From NCBI GenBank assembly GCA_964569085.1, contig CAZMTA010000002.1:186001-250000 (forward strand): a DNA stretch of 64,000 nucleotides. The letters run 5' to 3'. Each line of letters opens with the position of its first letter. Position 1 is the stretch's first letter. The notes below the pieces were generated by a model. That model saw only the letters and a program-made list of their open reading frames with translations, was not told the DNA's origin and ran no database searches. Made by a program: the position numbers and the translations under genes. This DNA comes from JAJCZZ01 sp964569085. Its GTDB lineage: Bacteria; Gemmatimonadota; Gemmatimonadetes; Longimicrobiales; Gaopeijiaceae. Shown here piece by piece: positions 50,903 to 59,499 of the stretch.

Positions 50903-53269
50903 CTAGAGCAGCACCTCCGCGAAGTCCAGCTCCTCCGAGGCCAGCACGAAGGCCGTGGTGGGGAGCCCCGCGGTGATCTCCTGGAGCCGGCCGTAGTAGC
51001 CGGGGAAGTCGTCCACGGCCCCGGGCGGGGCGAGCCCCAGGAGCACCAGGTCGGCGTCGGCGGAGGAGCGTCGTAGGATCTCCGGGAACTCGGAGCGCGA
51101 GCCCACCAGCACCTCGGTGCGCGCCCCGATGCGCAGGCTCCGGACGATGGCCTCGAGGTTCGCCCGGGCCGAGTCCGCGGCCCGCTGGTCCCCGACCACG
51201 AGCTTCACGTGGAGCTCCGCCGAGCGCCACGCCCGGCTGGTCCGGAGGAGGTAGCCCAGGAGCATCATGAGGCCCCCGTTCTTCTGGAGACCGCCCCACC
51301 AGACGTCGATGCGCTTCCGCTCCCCGAAGCCCCTCTCGTCGTCGTGGCGAAGCATGATCACGTTCCGCCGGAGCTCGTGCATGGCCGCCAGGGAATCGCA
51401 GTACTCGGCCACGTGCTCCGGCTCCTCGCTCACGCCGATGAGCACCGTGTTGGGAACCAGGGGCCCGAAGCCGTAGGTGGACACCAGGCGCTCCATCCCG
51501 TCGAAGGGGGTGTCGGCCTCCTCCACCCGGACCAGCCCCTCCACGCCCCGCTTCTCCAGGTAGTCCTTGATGTTCCTCTCCATCTTGGCGCGGCCGCCGA
51601 CCCCGCGGGAGCCGGAGCGCAGGATGGTGGCCACCGTCATGAGGGCCCGTCCGTGGGTGAGGTCCCGGGCGAGCTCGATGAGGTGCCAGCGCCCGGTGGG
51701 GGCGCCGGAGAGGACCAGGAGGTTGGGCCGCCAGTTCTTGGCGTCGGGCTCCTCCTCCTCCAGGCGCAGGAGCGCGGAGCGCGCCATGGACATGAGGACG
51801 CCCCGGCGCACGTCGCCCCAGGTGGTCCGCATCTCCCGGCGCTCGAGCCAGAGGAAGACGCCTCCGATGATCAGGGCGGCGGCCAGGGTGGCCACGGCGT
51901 TGATGAGGAACATGATCGCCAGGCAGCCCGCGGCCCCGAGCAGCGACACCGACCAGTGCACCTTGAACGACGGCCGGAAGGAGGGGCTCTGCACCAGGCT
52001 CTCGATCCCCGCGCCCAGGTTCACCGTCAGATACGAGGCGAGGAAAAACATGGTCAGGATCGGCGCGATGACGTTGAGCTCCCCCAGGGAGACCGCGGCC
52101 AGCGCCACCGCCAGCGTCACCGCCGTCCCGATGCGGGGCTCGTCGTCCGGCCCGCTCCCCCGGCCCACGATGCGCATCCACTTGGGAAGCACGCCGTCCC
52201 GCGCCAGCGCCTGGAGGACCCGGGGCGCGCCCAGGATGCTCCCCAGCGCGCTGGAGAGGGTGGCGCCCCACACCCCCAGGAGGATCGCGTCCCCCCAGAA
52301 GGCGATCCGCCGCATGACCAGCGGGTCGTCCATGAGGGTCTGGGCGTCCGCCCGGGTCGAGAGGACGACGGGGAGGGCCATGTAGACCACGTACCCCACC
52401 AGGAGCGCCGCCAGGGTGCCCCGGGGGATGGAGCGGGCCGGGTCCTTCAGGTCCCCGCTCATGTTCACGCCGGCCTCGATCCCCGTGACCGCGGGGAAGA
52501 AGACGGCCAGGACCACCCAGAAGCCGGCCTCGGGGTTGGCGGCGGGCTGGAACTGGATCTCGGTCGCCTCCAGGGGGCTCCCGAACAGGAAGGAGAGGAG
52601 GCTGAGGACGATGGCGGCCATGATGAAGTACTGCGCCCGGATCACCAGGCGGGCGCTCACGATGGCCAGGACCGCCACCACCACGGTCGTCACCGCCGCC
52701 AGCAGCGTCTGGGGCACCTGGGGGAAGACCCGGGTCACCGACTCGGCGAAGCCGATGGTGTAGAGCGCCACGCTGAAGGCCAGGGCGAAGTACACCGGGA
52801 TCCCGACGGCCCCTCCGGTCTCCACGCCCAGGGAGCGGCTGATCATGTAGTAGGCGCCCCCCGTCTCCACCCTCCGGTCCGTGGCGATGGCCGCCATGGA
52901 GAGCGCCGTCAGCGCCGTGATGGAGGTGCAGATGGTGACGATGAGGAGCGTCTGCCACAGCCCCACGTTCCCCACCACCCACCCGAACCGCAGGTACATG
53001 ATGACGCCGAGGATCGTGAGGATCGACGGCGTGAAGACCCCGGCGAAGGTGCCGAATCCGGCGCCGCCGCCCCGGGCGGCCACCGGCGCGTCTGGCTCGG
53101 TGTGGTTCCTGGGACGGGAGCGTTGGGGCACGGGGTCGGCGGGTCGGGTCGGGAGGACCGGGCCGGCCACCGGGGCCGGGCGGGAATCGTCCTCCACGTT
53201 CGCGAACCCGGGTCCCGACCGCCAGGCGCCGTCGAGACGGTGTGCGTCCAGGGCCGGGCGGGGGACCAC
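50903..53269 (-). CDS. SLC12-like cation-chloride cotransporter (APC superfamily)
   Basis: The protein is about 788 residues from GTG 53269, but the first ~65 residues are poorly supported and the conserved part starts at GTFAGVFTPSILTILGVIMYLRFGW, the first SLC12 helix. RRVETGGAYYMISRSLG is the conserved helix 3 segment. About 12 helices span residues 70-480. The C-terminal ~290 residues are cytoplasmic with GAPTGRWHLIELARDLTHG and repeated USP-like folds (FPEILRRSSADADLVLLGLAPPG), as in eukaryotic and archaeal members. It should move K+ or Na+ with Cl-. The stop lies 30 bases from the barrel gene's stop. Confidence 0.85.
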   Translation of the reverse strand: MVPRPALDAHRLDGAWRSGPGFANVEDDSRPAPVAGPVLPTRPADPVPQRSRPRNHTEPDAPVAARGGGAGFGTFAGVFTPSILTILGVIMYLRFGWVVGNVGLWQTLLIVTICTSITALTALSMAAIATDRRVETGGAYYMISRSLGVETGGAVGIPVYFALAFSVALYTIGFAESVTRVFPQVPQTLLAAVTTVVVAVLAIVSARLVIRAQYFIMAAIVLSLLSFLFGSPLEATEIQFQPAANPEAGFWVVLAVFFPAVTGIEAGVNMSGDLKDPARSIPRGTLAALLVGYVVYMALPVVLSTRADAQTLMDDPLVMRRIAFWGDAILLGVWGATLSSALGSILGAPRVLQALARDGVLPKWMRIVGRGSGPDDEPRIGTAVTLAVALAAVSLGELNVIAPILTMFFLASYLTVNLGAGIESLVQSPSFRPSFKVHWSVSLLGAAGCLAIMFLINAVATLAAALIIGGVFLWLERREMRTTWGDVRRGVLMSMARSALLRLEEEEPDAKNWRPNLLVLSGAPTGRWHLIELARDLTHGRALMTVATILRSGSRGVGGRAKMERNIKDYLEKRGVEGLVRVEEADTPFDGMERLVSTYGFGPLVPNTVLIGVSEEPEHVAEYCDSLAAMHELRRNVIMLRHDDERGFGERKRIDVWWGGLQKNGGLMMLLGYLLRTSRAWRSAELHVKLVVGDQRAADSARANLEAIVRSLRIGARTEVLVGSRSEFPEILRRSSADADLVLLGLAPPGAVDDFPGYYGRLQEITAGLPTTAFVLASEELDFAEVLL

Positions 53270-53340
53270 CGCCCCGGCACGGCACGGACGCCGGGCTCCG
53301 GCGCGTGGCGGCCGGGTCGCCCCGGGCCCCCCGGGGCGCT

Positions 53341-53378
53341 AAGGTGGGAACGCGCACCCGCTTCCCAGAGCCCACCTT
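53341..53378. repeat. inverted repeat upstream of the 75-residue gene
   Basis: AAGGTGGG (53341-53348) and CCCACCTT (53371-53378) are perfect complements with a 22-base spacer, ending 15 bases before the ATG at 53394. It could be an operator or a leader hairpin. Confidence 0.4.
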
Positions 53379-53393
53379 CCCCGGAGGATCGCC

Positions 53394-53621
53394 ATGCGAA
53401 CCCTAGCCCTCGTCGTCGGCGCCCTGCTCGTGGTCCTGGGAGGCTACTCCCTCCTGGGGGGCTCCTTCTCCTGGACCCAGGAGGAGACGGTCATGGAGAT
53501 GGGGCCCATCGAGGCCACGGCCACCACCCGGGACACCGCGGCCCTGCCGCCGGTGGTGGCGGGCCTGGTGCTTCTGGTGGGGGTGGGCGCGCTGGTCTAC
53601 GGGGTCCGGAAGGACGCCTGA
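53394..53621 (+). CDS. small two-helix membrane protein, 75 aa
   Basis: GGAGG lies upstream of ATG 53394. The protein has helices LALVVGALLVVLGGYSLLGG and PPVVAGLVLLVGVGALVYGV joined by a polar loop rich in Glu and Thr (TQEETVMEMGPIEATATTRD). It resembles DUF3185-type small membrane proteins in layout, but I cannot confirm the family. The stop is 1 base from the stop of the convergent M15 peptidase gene. Confidence 0.65.
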   Translation: MRTLALVVGALLVVLGGYSLLGGSFSWTQEETVMEMGPIEATATTRDTAALPPVVAGLVLLVGVGALVYGVRKDA

Positions 53622-53622
53622 G

Positions 53623-54759
53623 TCACCAGCGGACCAGCGTTCCCCGGGTGTCCACGTGGACGAAGGGTCCGTGGACGGCGTTGGCCCCGTAGATGCTGGC
53701 TCCACCCATGAGATGGCGCGTGTCCGGATCCCGGTCGAGGCTGTCGACCACCTCGTAGAGGATCCGGGCGTCGCTCCGGTCGATCCGACCGTCCCCGTTC
53801 AGGTCGTCCATGAGGTTGTCGCCGTCCTCGTCCACGAAGACGTCGGCGGCGTCCCCCCAGGCGTGGCGGCTGTAGGAGGTGGTGTTGCCGATGGCCTGGT
53901 TGTAGGAGGGCGTCCGGTAGCCGCTCATCACGTGGAGCGACGTCACCGGGTGGCCCCGCTCCACCAGGGCGTCCACGAGGAGCTCCAGCTTGGTCAGCAG
54001 GCGCCTCTGGAGGACGACGTAGCGGGGGAAGCCTCCGCCCTGCTTCGTCTCGAAGTGCTTGAGGAGGAAGCGGGGTGAGACCCGGAGGTCCCGGTTCTCC
54101 TCCGTGACCTCGATGAAGCCCCGGGGGCGGATGTACATCGTGTCGCCCCGGAGGGGGACCCGGGGGTAGGACCCGATGCGGTATCCGTTGAGGACGCCGT
54201 CCTCGATCTCCGACTCGGGGACGGTGACGAAGGCGTGGACCACCAGGTCCACGTTCCCGCCGTCCTCCAGGACCCGCAGCCGGTGGAAGCCGGGCTCGTC
54301 CGGAGCCGTCCAGATCCATGCGTCCTCGTCGACGACCTCGACCTCCCCCGCGTCCTCGCGCCCGTCCATCCGGACCAGGCGCTCGTCCTCCTCGTCCGGG
54401 GCGACGTCGATGCGCAGCTCCTCCCCGGGCAGCACGGAGGTGGCGATGGGGGAATAGCGTGCCGGCGTCCCGTCGAGCCACGCCTCGGCCCGGGCGCCGT
54501 GCGGCCGCTCCCGGAGCCCGCCGGCGCGGACGGCGTGGTCGGAGGGCTGGGCCGGGCCGACGTCGGGGTCGATTCCGTCGGGCCCCGGGGGCGCCGTCTC
54601 CTCTCCCTCCGGCTCCGCGGCGTTCGCCGCGGCCGGCCCGGGGTCGGGGCGCACCGCCGAGTCGAGCACGAGGGGCGTGGCGGCCATGGCGGCGGCCATG
54701 ACCCAGAAGACGCCCGTCACCACGCTCGACACGACGCTCCGGACCTTCCCCACGGTCAC
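53623..54759 (-). CDS. M15-type D,D-peptidase with EF-hand-like loop (cassette A)
   Basis: The 378-residue protein starts at GTG 54759 inside the L,D-transpeptidase stop (GTGA). After a membrane or signal segment come an acidic linker, a beta domain (~85-170) and an M15 catalytic domain: MSGYRTPSYNQAIGNTTSYSR, SRHAWGDAADV (His299, Asp306) and GPFVHVD (His368). A calcium-loop-like insertion lies directly after the first zinc ligands (DEDGDNLMDDLNGDGRID, ~310-327), resembling a dockerin or EF-hand repeat. It likely trims D-Ala or peptide ends of peptidoglycan. A paralogue is at 61235. Confidence 0.86.
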   Translation of the reverse strand: MTVGKVRSVVSSVVTGVFWVMAAAMAATPLVLDSAVRPDPGPAAANAAEPEGEETAPPGPDGIDPDVGPAQPSDHAVRAGGLRERPHGARAEAWLDGTPARYSPIATSVLPGEELRIDVAPDEEDERLVRMDGREDAGEVEVVDEDAWIWTAPDEPGFHRLRVLEDGGNVDLVVHAFVTVPESEIEDGVLNGYRIGSYPRVPLRGDTMYIRPRGFIEVTEENRDLRVSPRFLLKHFETKQGGGFPRYVVLQRRLLTKLELLVDALVERGHPVTSLHVMSGYRTPSYNQAIGNTTSYSRHAWGDAADVFVDEDGDNLMDDLNGDGRIDRSDARILYEVVDSLDRDPDTRHLMGGASIYGANAVHGPFVHVDTRGTLVRW

Positions 54760-56426
54760 TCCTGGCCCAGGGAGCCGTCGGAGGCCAGCCGCTCCAGCGC
54801 CGCCACGACCCGGGCGTTCCGGTCGTAGAGGTCGGGATGGAAGGTGGGCACGCCCTGGTCGTCCACCCAGACGGTCTGGTAGGCGATGTAGACGGGCATC
54901 TCCTTGCTGACCGGCACCTCGTGCCGCTCCCCGGTGGCCTTCAGCTCGTCGAAGCGGGACGGCGGGACGTCCGTCCCGTTGGAGAAGACCCAGTGGGCCA
55001 GCTCGGTGGGGTATTGCACCCGGATGCAGCCGTGGCTGAACGTCCGGATCCGCTCCTCGAAGAGGTCGTCGGCCGGGGTGTCGTGGAGGTAGATGGCGTG
55101 GTCGTTGGGGAAGAGGAACTTCACGTACCCCAGGGAGTTCTGCTCGCCGGGCTTCTCACGCAGCAGGAACCGGTCGTACCGGGACGGGTCGAACGCCTCC
55201 AGGGGAACGGGCTCCCACGTCTCCCGGGAGACCACCTCGAAGTTGTTCTCGCGGAGGTAGTTCGGGTTCTCCCGCAGCTTCGGGAGGATGTCCCGCTGGA
55301 GGATGTTCTCGGGGACGTTCCAGTACGGGTTGATGACCACGGTCTCCATCACGTCCTCGAAGAGCATGGTCTCCCAGTCCCGCTGGCCGATGATGACCTT
55401 CATGGTCAGATCCGGCTGGCCGCCGGACATGGCGTGCAGCCGCAGCCCCGGGGTGTTCACGAAGATGGAGGGCGAGCCCAGGTCCGCCGGGAGCCAGCGC
55501 CACCGCTCCAGCGCCACCTCGACCTCGCTGATGCGCTCGTCGATGGAGGCGTTGAGCTCCCGGGACGTGGCCGGTCCCATCACGCTGTCCTGCTCGATGC
55601 CGTTCCGGGTCTGGAACAGCTCCACCGCCCGGGCCAGGGACTCGTCGTAGACCTGCGGGCGGGACGAGCCCGCTCGCGCCAGCTCCTGCTCCTCGGGGTT
55701 CAGGCTCTCTCCGAGCCGGGTCCGGAGGGTGGCGATGACGGGCGCGGAGTCCCCCACCTCGAAGACCTCCTCGGTGGGCACCCGGGTGAACCCGCCGTCG
55801 GCGCGGATGCGGCGGAGCTCGGCGAGGAGCCCCTTGAGGCGCTCGTACTGCTCCACCTGCGGCCGGACGGCGTCCAGGTGGTCCAGGAGGTCGGCACCGC
55901 TCCGCACGCTGTCGGGCAGCGCCGGGTCCTCGGTGTCGATCTCCCAGCCGGTCTCGAAGTTCGCCTGGCGCAGGCGGCCCCGGGCCAGGTCGCCGGCCAG
56001 CACGGCCAGCCCCTCGCTCATGGCCGTCTCCAGCTCCGCCAGGACGTGCTCGTCGATGTCCTCGCTCATGGCGAGCTCACGGAGCCGGGGGACGTTGTAC
56101 CGCTCCGGCGCGAGGCCCTCCGCCTCGATGGTGGCCAGGGTCCGGAACGCCCGGCCTCCGTCCTCGGTGAGCCCGTCGTCCGCCACCCAGAAGAGGGTGG
56201 GGCGGTCGGCGGGGTAGAGGGCGGTCAGGCGCTCCGAGCCCACGGAGTCCACCCGGGCGGCCACGGCCTGTCCCAGGCGGGCCGCGGACACGTCCCACGA
56301 CGCGTCGGGGGTGGCGGCTTCGAGGGTGTCGTCCTCGGAGTCGTCCCCGCCGCAGGCGCCCAGGGCGCCCACGAGCCCCAGCAGGGCGGTCGCGGTGAGG
56401 GTCCGGAGGCGGAGGGAGGCGTTCAT
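54756..56426 (-). CDS. L,D-transpeptidase, YcbB/LdtD class (cassette A)
   Basis: The 556-residue lipoprotein (LVGALGAC signal) has a YcbB-type N-terminal scaffold, a peptidoglycan-binding module near 290-320 (LARAVELFQTRNGIEQDSVMGP) and a YkuD domain. Catalytic residues are His in AIYLHDTP and Cys467 in FSHGCIRV. It should form 3-3 cross-links in the periplasm. Its start overlaps the M48 gene stop (ATGA) and its stop overlaps the M15 start, giving an M48-Ldt-M15 operon. A paralogue is at 59500. Confidence 0.93.
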   Translation of the reverse strand: MNASLRLRTLTATALLGLVGALGACGGDDSEDDTLEAATPDASWDVSAARLGQAVAARVDSVGSERLTALYPADRPTLFWVADDGLTEDGGRAFRTLATIEAEGLAPERYNVPRLRELAMSEDIDEHVLAELETAMSEGLAVLAGDLARGRLRQANFETGWEIDTEDPALPDSVRSGADLLDHLDAVRPQVEQYERLKGLLAELRRIRADGGFTRVPTEEVFEVGDSAPVIATLRTRLGESLNPEEQELARAGSSRPQVYDESLARAVELFQTRNGIEQDSVMGPATSRELNASIDERISEVEVALERWRWLPADLGSPSIFVNTPGLRLHAMSGGQPDLTMKVIIGQRDWETMLFEDVMETVVINPYWNVPENILQRDILPKLRENPNYLRENNFEVVSRETWEPVPLEAFDPSRYDRFLLREKPGEQNSLGYVKFLFPNDHAIYLHDTPADDLFEERIRTFSHGCIRVQYPTELAHWVFSNGTDVPPSRFDELKATGERHEVPVSKEMPVYIAYQTVWVDDQGVPTFHPDLYDRNARVVAALERLASDGSLGQE

Positions 56427-57877
56427 CGGGTCACCACGCGCTTCTGGAGGCCGGCGGAGAGCCGCTCGGTGTCCCAGACCTGGTTGATCAGCGCGATGGT
56501 CCGGGCGTCGGCGTCCACCCGGTAGCTGTTCATGAACTGACCCAGGGTGAGGGAACGGTCCAGGTTCACCAGATCCACCTGGTCGGGGCGCTTGCCCAGG
56601 ACCGCGGGATCGGTCTCGCGCTGGAAGCTCTCCAGCACGGCCTGGATGGTGCGGCCGCGGGCCGACCACGCCTGGGCGGGGGTCACGCCGTAGAAGGCGT
56701 AGACGTTCCCGTCGAGCTCGGGGAAGACCGCTCGGCCCACGAGCTCTCCGTTCTCGGTGCGGGCCCGGAAGGCGAGCCAGTACGCCGGGAGGCCGTGGAC
56801 GTCGCCGGCTCCGCTGTCGGTCACCTGGATGCCCTGCTGCGAGGCGAAGGCCTCGGCGGCGGCCCGGGCGCCGTTCTCCGGCGCGAAGGTCAGCGCCACC
56901 ATGGCGTCCTGCTCGGGGCTCACGAGGCGCACGGCCTGGTTCCCGTTCATCCCGTTCCAGTCCCGGGGCACGCCGAAGCGGAACTTGAGGTCGGGGTGGT
57001 GGAAGACGTTGTCCTCGAAGTAGCCGAGGCGCGGGTTGTTTCCGAACACCAGGCCGTCGAGCTGTCGGAGGAAGTCGGTCCGGTCGACCATGCGGGCGTC
57101 GGGATGGGCGTCCGCCATGGCGAGGATGCGCTGCTGACGGTCGGCGGGCGCGGGGTGGGTCGACGCCCAGCTCGGGAGCGACCCTCCGGCATCGCTGCTC
57201 TTCTGCTCCAGGAGCGCGAACACCCGGGAGAGGGCGGCGGGCTCGTAGCCGAGCTGGGTCATGTACTTCACGCCCAGCTCGTCGGACTGGTTCTCGTCGT
57301 CCCGGCCGAACTTGAGGAACATGAGCTGCATGCCGGCGCCGGCGAGGTCGCCGAGGCCGCGGAGCTCGGGCACGAAGATCATGCCGAGGCCGAGGCCCAG
57401 GTTGGCGAGCTGCGCCCGGCTCATCTGGTTCACCGAGTGGCGCGCGGTCACGTGGCCGATCTCATGGCCGAGGATGCCCACGAGCTGCGCCTCGGAATCG
57501 AGGTGCGTGAGCATGCCCCGGGTGATGTAGATGAAGCCGCCGGGGATCGCGAAGGCGTTCACCGTGGGATCGTCCACGACGGTGAACGTCCAGGGAAGGT
57601 TCGGCCGCTCGGAGACGCGGGCGAGGCGCTGGCCCAGATTGTCCACGTAGCGCTGGAGCTCCGGGTCGTCCACGACGCCCATGGAGGCCATGACCTGCTC
57701 GTGGGACTGGCGCCCCATCTGGATCTCCTGCTCCTCGCTGATGAAGGAGAGCTCGCGTTCCCCGGTCACGGGGTTCGTGGCGCAGGCGCCGGTCCCCAGG
57801 AGGACGGTGGCGACGGCCCCGAACAGGATCTTCCGGGTCGCGGCGGACCGGGTGGCTTTCCTTCTGCGACGTCTCAT
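56423..57877 (-). CDS. M48 family metalloprotease, BepA/LoiP-like lipoprotein
   Basis: The 484-residue protein has a very basic start (MRRRRRK), a lipoprotein signal (LLGTGAC, Cys32), an M48 domain with the zinc motif HEIGH (138-142) and a downstream Glu in DENQSDELG, then a TPR-like/uncharacterised C-terminal domain (~270-484). Such proteins act on outer-membrane assembly and quality control. It heads the operon with L,D-transpeptidase and M15 peptidase genes. Confidence 0.92.
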   Translation of the reverse strand: MRRRRRKATRSAATRKILFGAVATVLLGTGACATNPVTGERELSFISEEQEIQMGRQSHEQVMASMGVVDDPELQRYVDNLGQRLARVSERPNLPWTFTVVDDPTVNAFAIPGGFIYITRGMLTHLDSEAQLVGILGHEIGHVTARHSVNQMSRAQLANLGLGLGMIFVPELRGLGDLAGAGMQLMFLKFGRDDENQSDELGVKYMTQLGYEPAALSRVFALLEQKSSDAGGSLPSWASTHPAPADRQQRILAMADAHPDARMVDRTDFLRQLDGLVFGNNPRLGYFEDNVFHHPDLKFRFGVPRDWNGMNGNQAVRLVSPEQDAMVALTFAPENGARAAAEAFASQQGIQVTDSGAGDVHGLPAYWLAFRARTENGELVGRAVFPELDGNVYAFYGVTPAQAWSARGRTIQAVLESFQRETDPAVLGKRPDQVDLVNLDRSLTLGQFMNSYRVDADARTIALINQVWDTERLSAGLQKRVVTR

Positions 57878-57933
57878 GGCTCGTGCTCCGATGGATCGAT
57901 GAGGGGTGGATCGGTGGGAGGAGGCGTCCCCGC

Positions 57934-57958
57934 CCGGCCCGCCCCGCGGGGCGGCCGG
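57934..57958 (-). terminator. terminator-like hairpin after outer-membrane protein 1
   Basis: CCGCCC (57939-57944) pairs with GGGCGG (57949-57954) around a CGCG loop, extended by CCGG/CCGG with one bulge. It lies 24 bases past the stop at 57982 and before the M48 start. Confidence 0.5.
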
Positions 57959-57981
57959 ACGGGCGCGCTCCAGGGGATCTC

Positions 57982-58584
57982 CTAGTTGGACAGGTTCCCG
58001 AGATGGATGTGCAGGCCCAGGTCCAGCGCGAGGAACTGCACCGACTGCTCGGCGGTCACGAACTCGTCGACGATGTCGAACTCGGCGTCGTACGCCTCGT
58101 AGCGCACGCCGGGGGAGAACCACAGGACGTCGCCGAGGGGGATGTCCACGCCGGCCGCGACCTGGAAGCCGACGCCGGTGTCGGACTCGACCTCGAACCC
58201 GTTGTCCTCGAGCTGGAGCTTCCGGCCGACGACGCCGGCCTTCAGCCACGGAAGCAGGCCGTCACGGTACGCGATGAGCTTGGCCCCGCCCTCGAATCCC
58301 GAGGAGGTGGCGCCCTCGTCGTCACCGCAGCCGTCGCAGCCGAACATCTGCTGCTCGTAGCCGCCGTACACGCTGAGGTTGGGGCTCACGCTGTAGATGA
58401 GGTCTCCGCCGAAGCCGGCTTCGCTCTTGGCGTCCAGGCCGCCGTCGTCGCCGAAGTCGCCCATGGGGTTGTTGATGGAGCCGCGGATCTCGAGTGCGAG
58501 CTGGCCCTGGGCGGCCGACGGGGCCGCGAAGGCCAGGGCGGCGGCGAGAGCGGTGGCGCCGAGTGTGTTCAGGGTGATGCGCAT
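57982..58584 (-). CDS. small outer-membrane beta-barrel protein 1 (paralogue pair)
   Basis: The 200-residue protein has a signal peptide (ALAAALAFAAPSAAQGQ), then LALEIRGSINNPMGDFGDD, GVDIPLGDVLWFSPGVRYE and a C-terminal strand (LALDLGLHIHL). A CDGCGDDEG loop gives two close cysteines. It is clearly paralogous to the next upstream gene (MGDFGD, GVDIPLGDVL, FSPG shared). GAGG lies 7 bases before the ATG. The product probably sits in the outer membrane; ligand unknown. Confidence 0.78.
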   Translation of the reverse strand: MRITLNTLGATALAAALAFAAPSAAQGQLALEIRGSINNPMGDFGDDGGLDAKSEAGFGGDLIYSVSPNLSVYGGYEQQMFGCDGCGDDEGATSSGFEGGAKLIAYRDGLLPWLKAGVVGRKLQLEDNGFEVESDTGVGFQVAAGVDIPLGDVLWFSPGVRYEAYDAEFDIVDEFVTAEQSVQFLALDLGLHIHLGNLSN

Positions 58585-58620
58585 GATGATGCCTCAGGTC
58601 TGAAGGGAGCGATCGATCGT

Positions 58621-58668
58621 CCGCGACCGCCCCGGCCCCCGTTGCGCGGGGACCGGGGCCGGACGCGG
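58621..58668 (-). terminator. hairpin between the paralogous barrel genes
   Basis: CCGGCCCC (58632-58639) pairs with GGGGCCGG (58655-58662), with an outer CCGCG/CGCGG stem. It follows the stop at 58679 and precedes the next barrel gene, so the two may be transcribed separately. Confidence 0.45.
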
Positions 58669-58678
58669 CTCGGGCAGG

Positions 58679-59251
58679 TCAGTCGAAGTGGATGGTCACG
58701 CCCACGTCGAACGTCACGAACTTGATGTTCTCCGTGTCGAGAAGCGTCTGATCGGAGGGCTCGAAGTCGGGGTCGAACTGGTTGAAGCGGAGGCCCGGGG
58801 AGAAGGTCAGGACGTCGCCGAGGGGGATGTCCACGCCGGCGCCGAGGTGATAGCCCATGGAGGGATCCGTCTCGGCGTCGCCGGCGGCCTGGTCCACGTC
58901 GAGGGTGTAGGCGCCGAGCCCGGCCTTGGCCCAGGGGCGCAGGCCGTCTCCGGAGGTGTGGACCTTGAATCCGCCCGCGAAGGCCTGGGACTGGATGCCG
59001 TCGTCCTCTTCCGCGCACTGGGCGCAGTCGAAGAGCTGTCGGTCGTAGCCGACGTAGGCGGTGACGTTGTCGCTCAGGCCGTACTGCAGGTCCGCGCCGA
59101 AGCCGGCCTCGCCGTCCGATTGGTCGCCGAAGTCGCCCATGGACTTGTTGATGGAGCCTCGGAGCTCGAGGGAGACCTGGCCCTGGGCGGTGGCGGGAAC
59201 GGCCATCGCCAGCGCGGCGGCCATGCTGAGTACCGTAAATGTGGTGCGCAT
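58679..59251 (-). CDS. small outer-membrane beta-barrel protein 2 (paralogue pair)
   Basis: The 190-residue protein has a signal ending in PATAQGQ, followed by VSLELRGSINKSMGDFGDQ and GVDIPLGDVLTFSPGLRF, and a terminal strand FVTFDVGVTIHFD. A CAQCAEEDD loop matches the paralogue's CDGC. No ribosome site is visible ahead of ATG 59251. An AT-rich GATATT lies about 10 bases upstream, so a near-leaderless message is possible. Confidence 0.78.
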   Translation of the reverse strand: MRTTFTVLSMAAALAMAVPATAQGQVSLELRGSINKSMGDFGDQSDGEAGFGADLQYGLSDNVTAYVGYDRQLFDCAQCAEEDDGIQSQAFAGGFKVHTSGDGLRPWAKAGLGAYTLDVDQAAGDAETDPSMGYHLGAGVDIPLGDVLTFSPGLRFNQFDPDFEPSDQTLLDTENIKFVTFDVGVTIHFD

Positions 59252-59434
59252 CGTTCGAATATCTGCCTGTTCTGGTGTCTGTTGATGGGAACGCGACCCA
59301 CCGCCGGAAGACCGACGGGGGCGATGCGTACCGGACCAGTGTGCAACATGCGTTCCACTCCGGCGTCGGAGGTCGTATCTCCTTGCTGCGCAGGAGTTTG
59401 TCCGCTCACGGCCGAGCCCCCGGGTCCCTCCCCC

Positions 59435-59463
59435 GTGACGCCGCCCCCCCGCCGGTCTACATT
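59435..59463 (+). promoter_or_regulatory. candidate promoter of cassette B
   Basis: GTGACG (59435-59440), a 17-base spacer and TACATT (59458-59463) precede the ATG at 59500 by about 37 bases. The first hexamer is a close TTGACA variant. Confidence 0.45.
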
Positions 59464-59499
59464 CCCTCGCGCAGCTCCACCTCCTCCCGTCCGGGCCCC

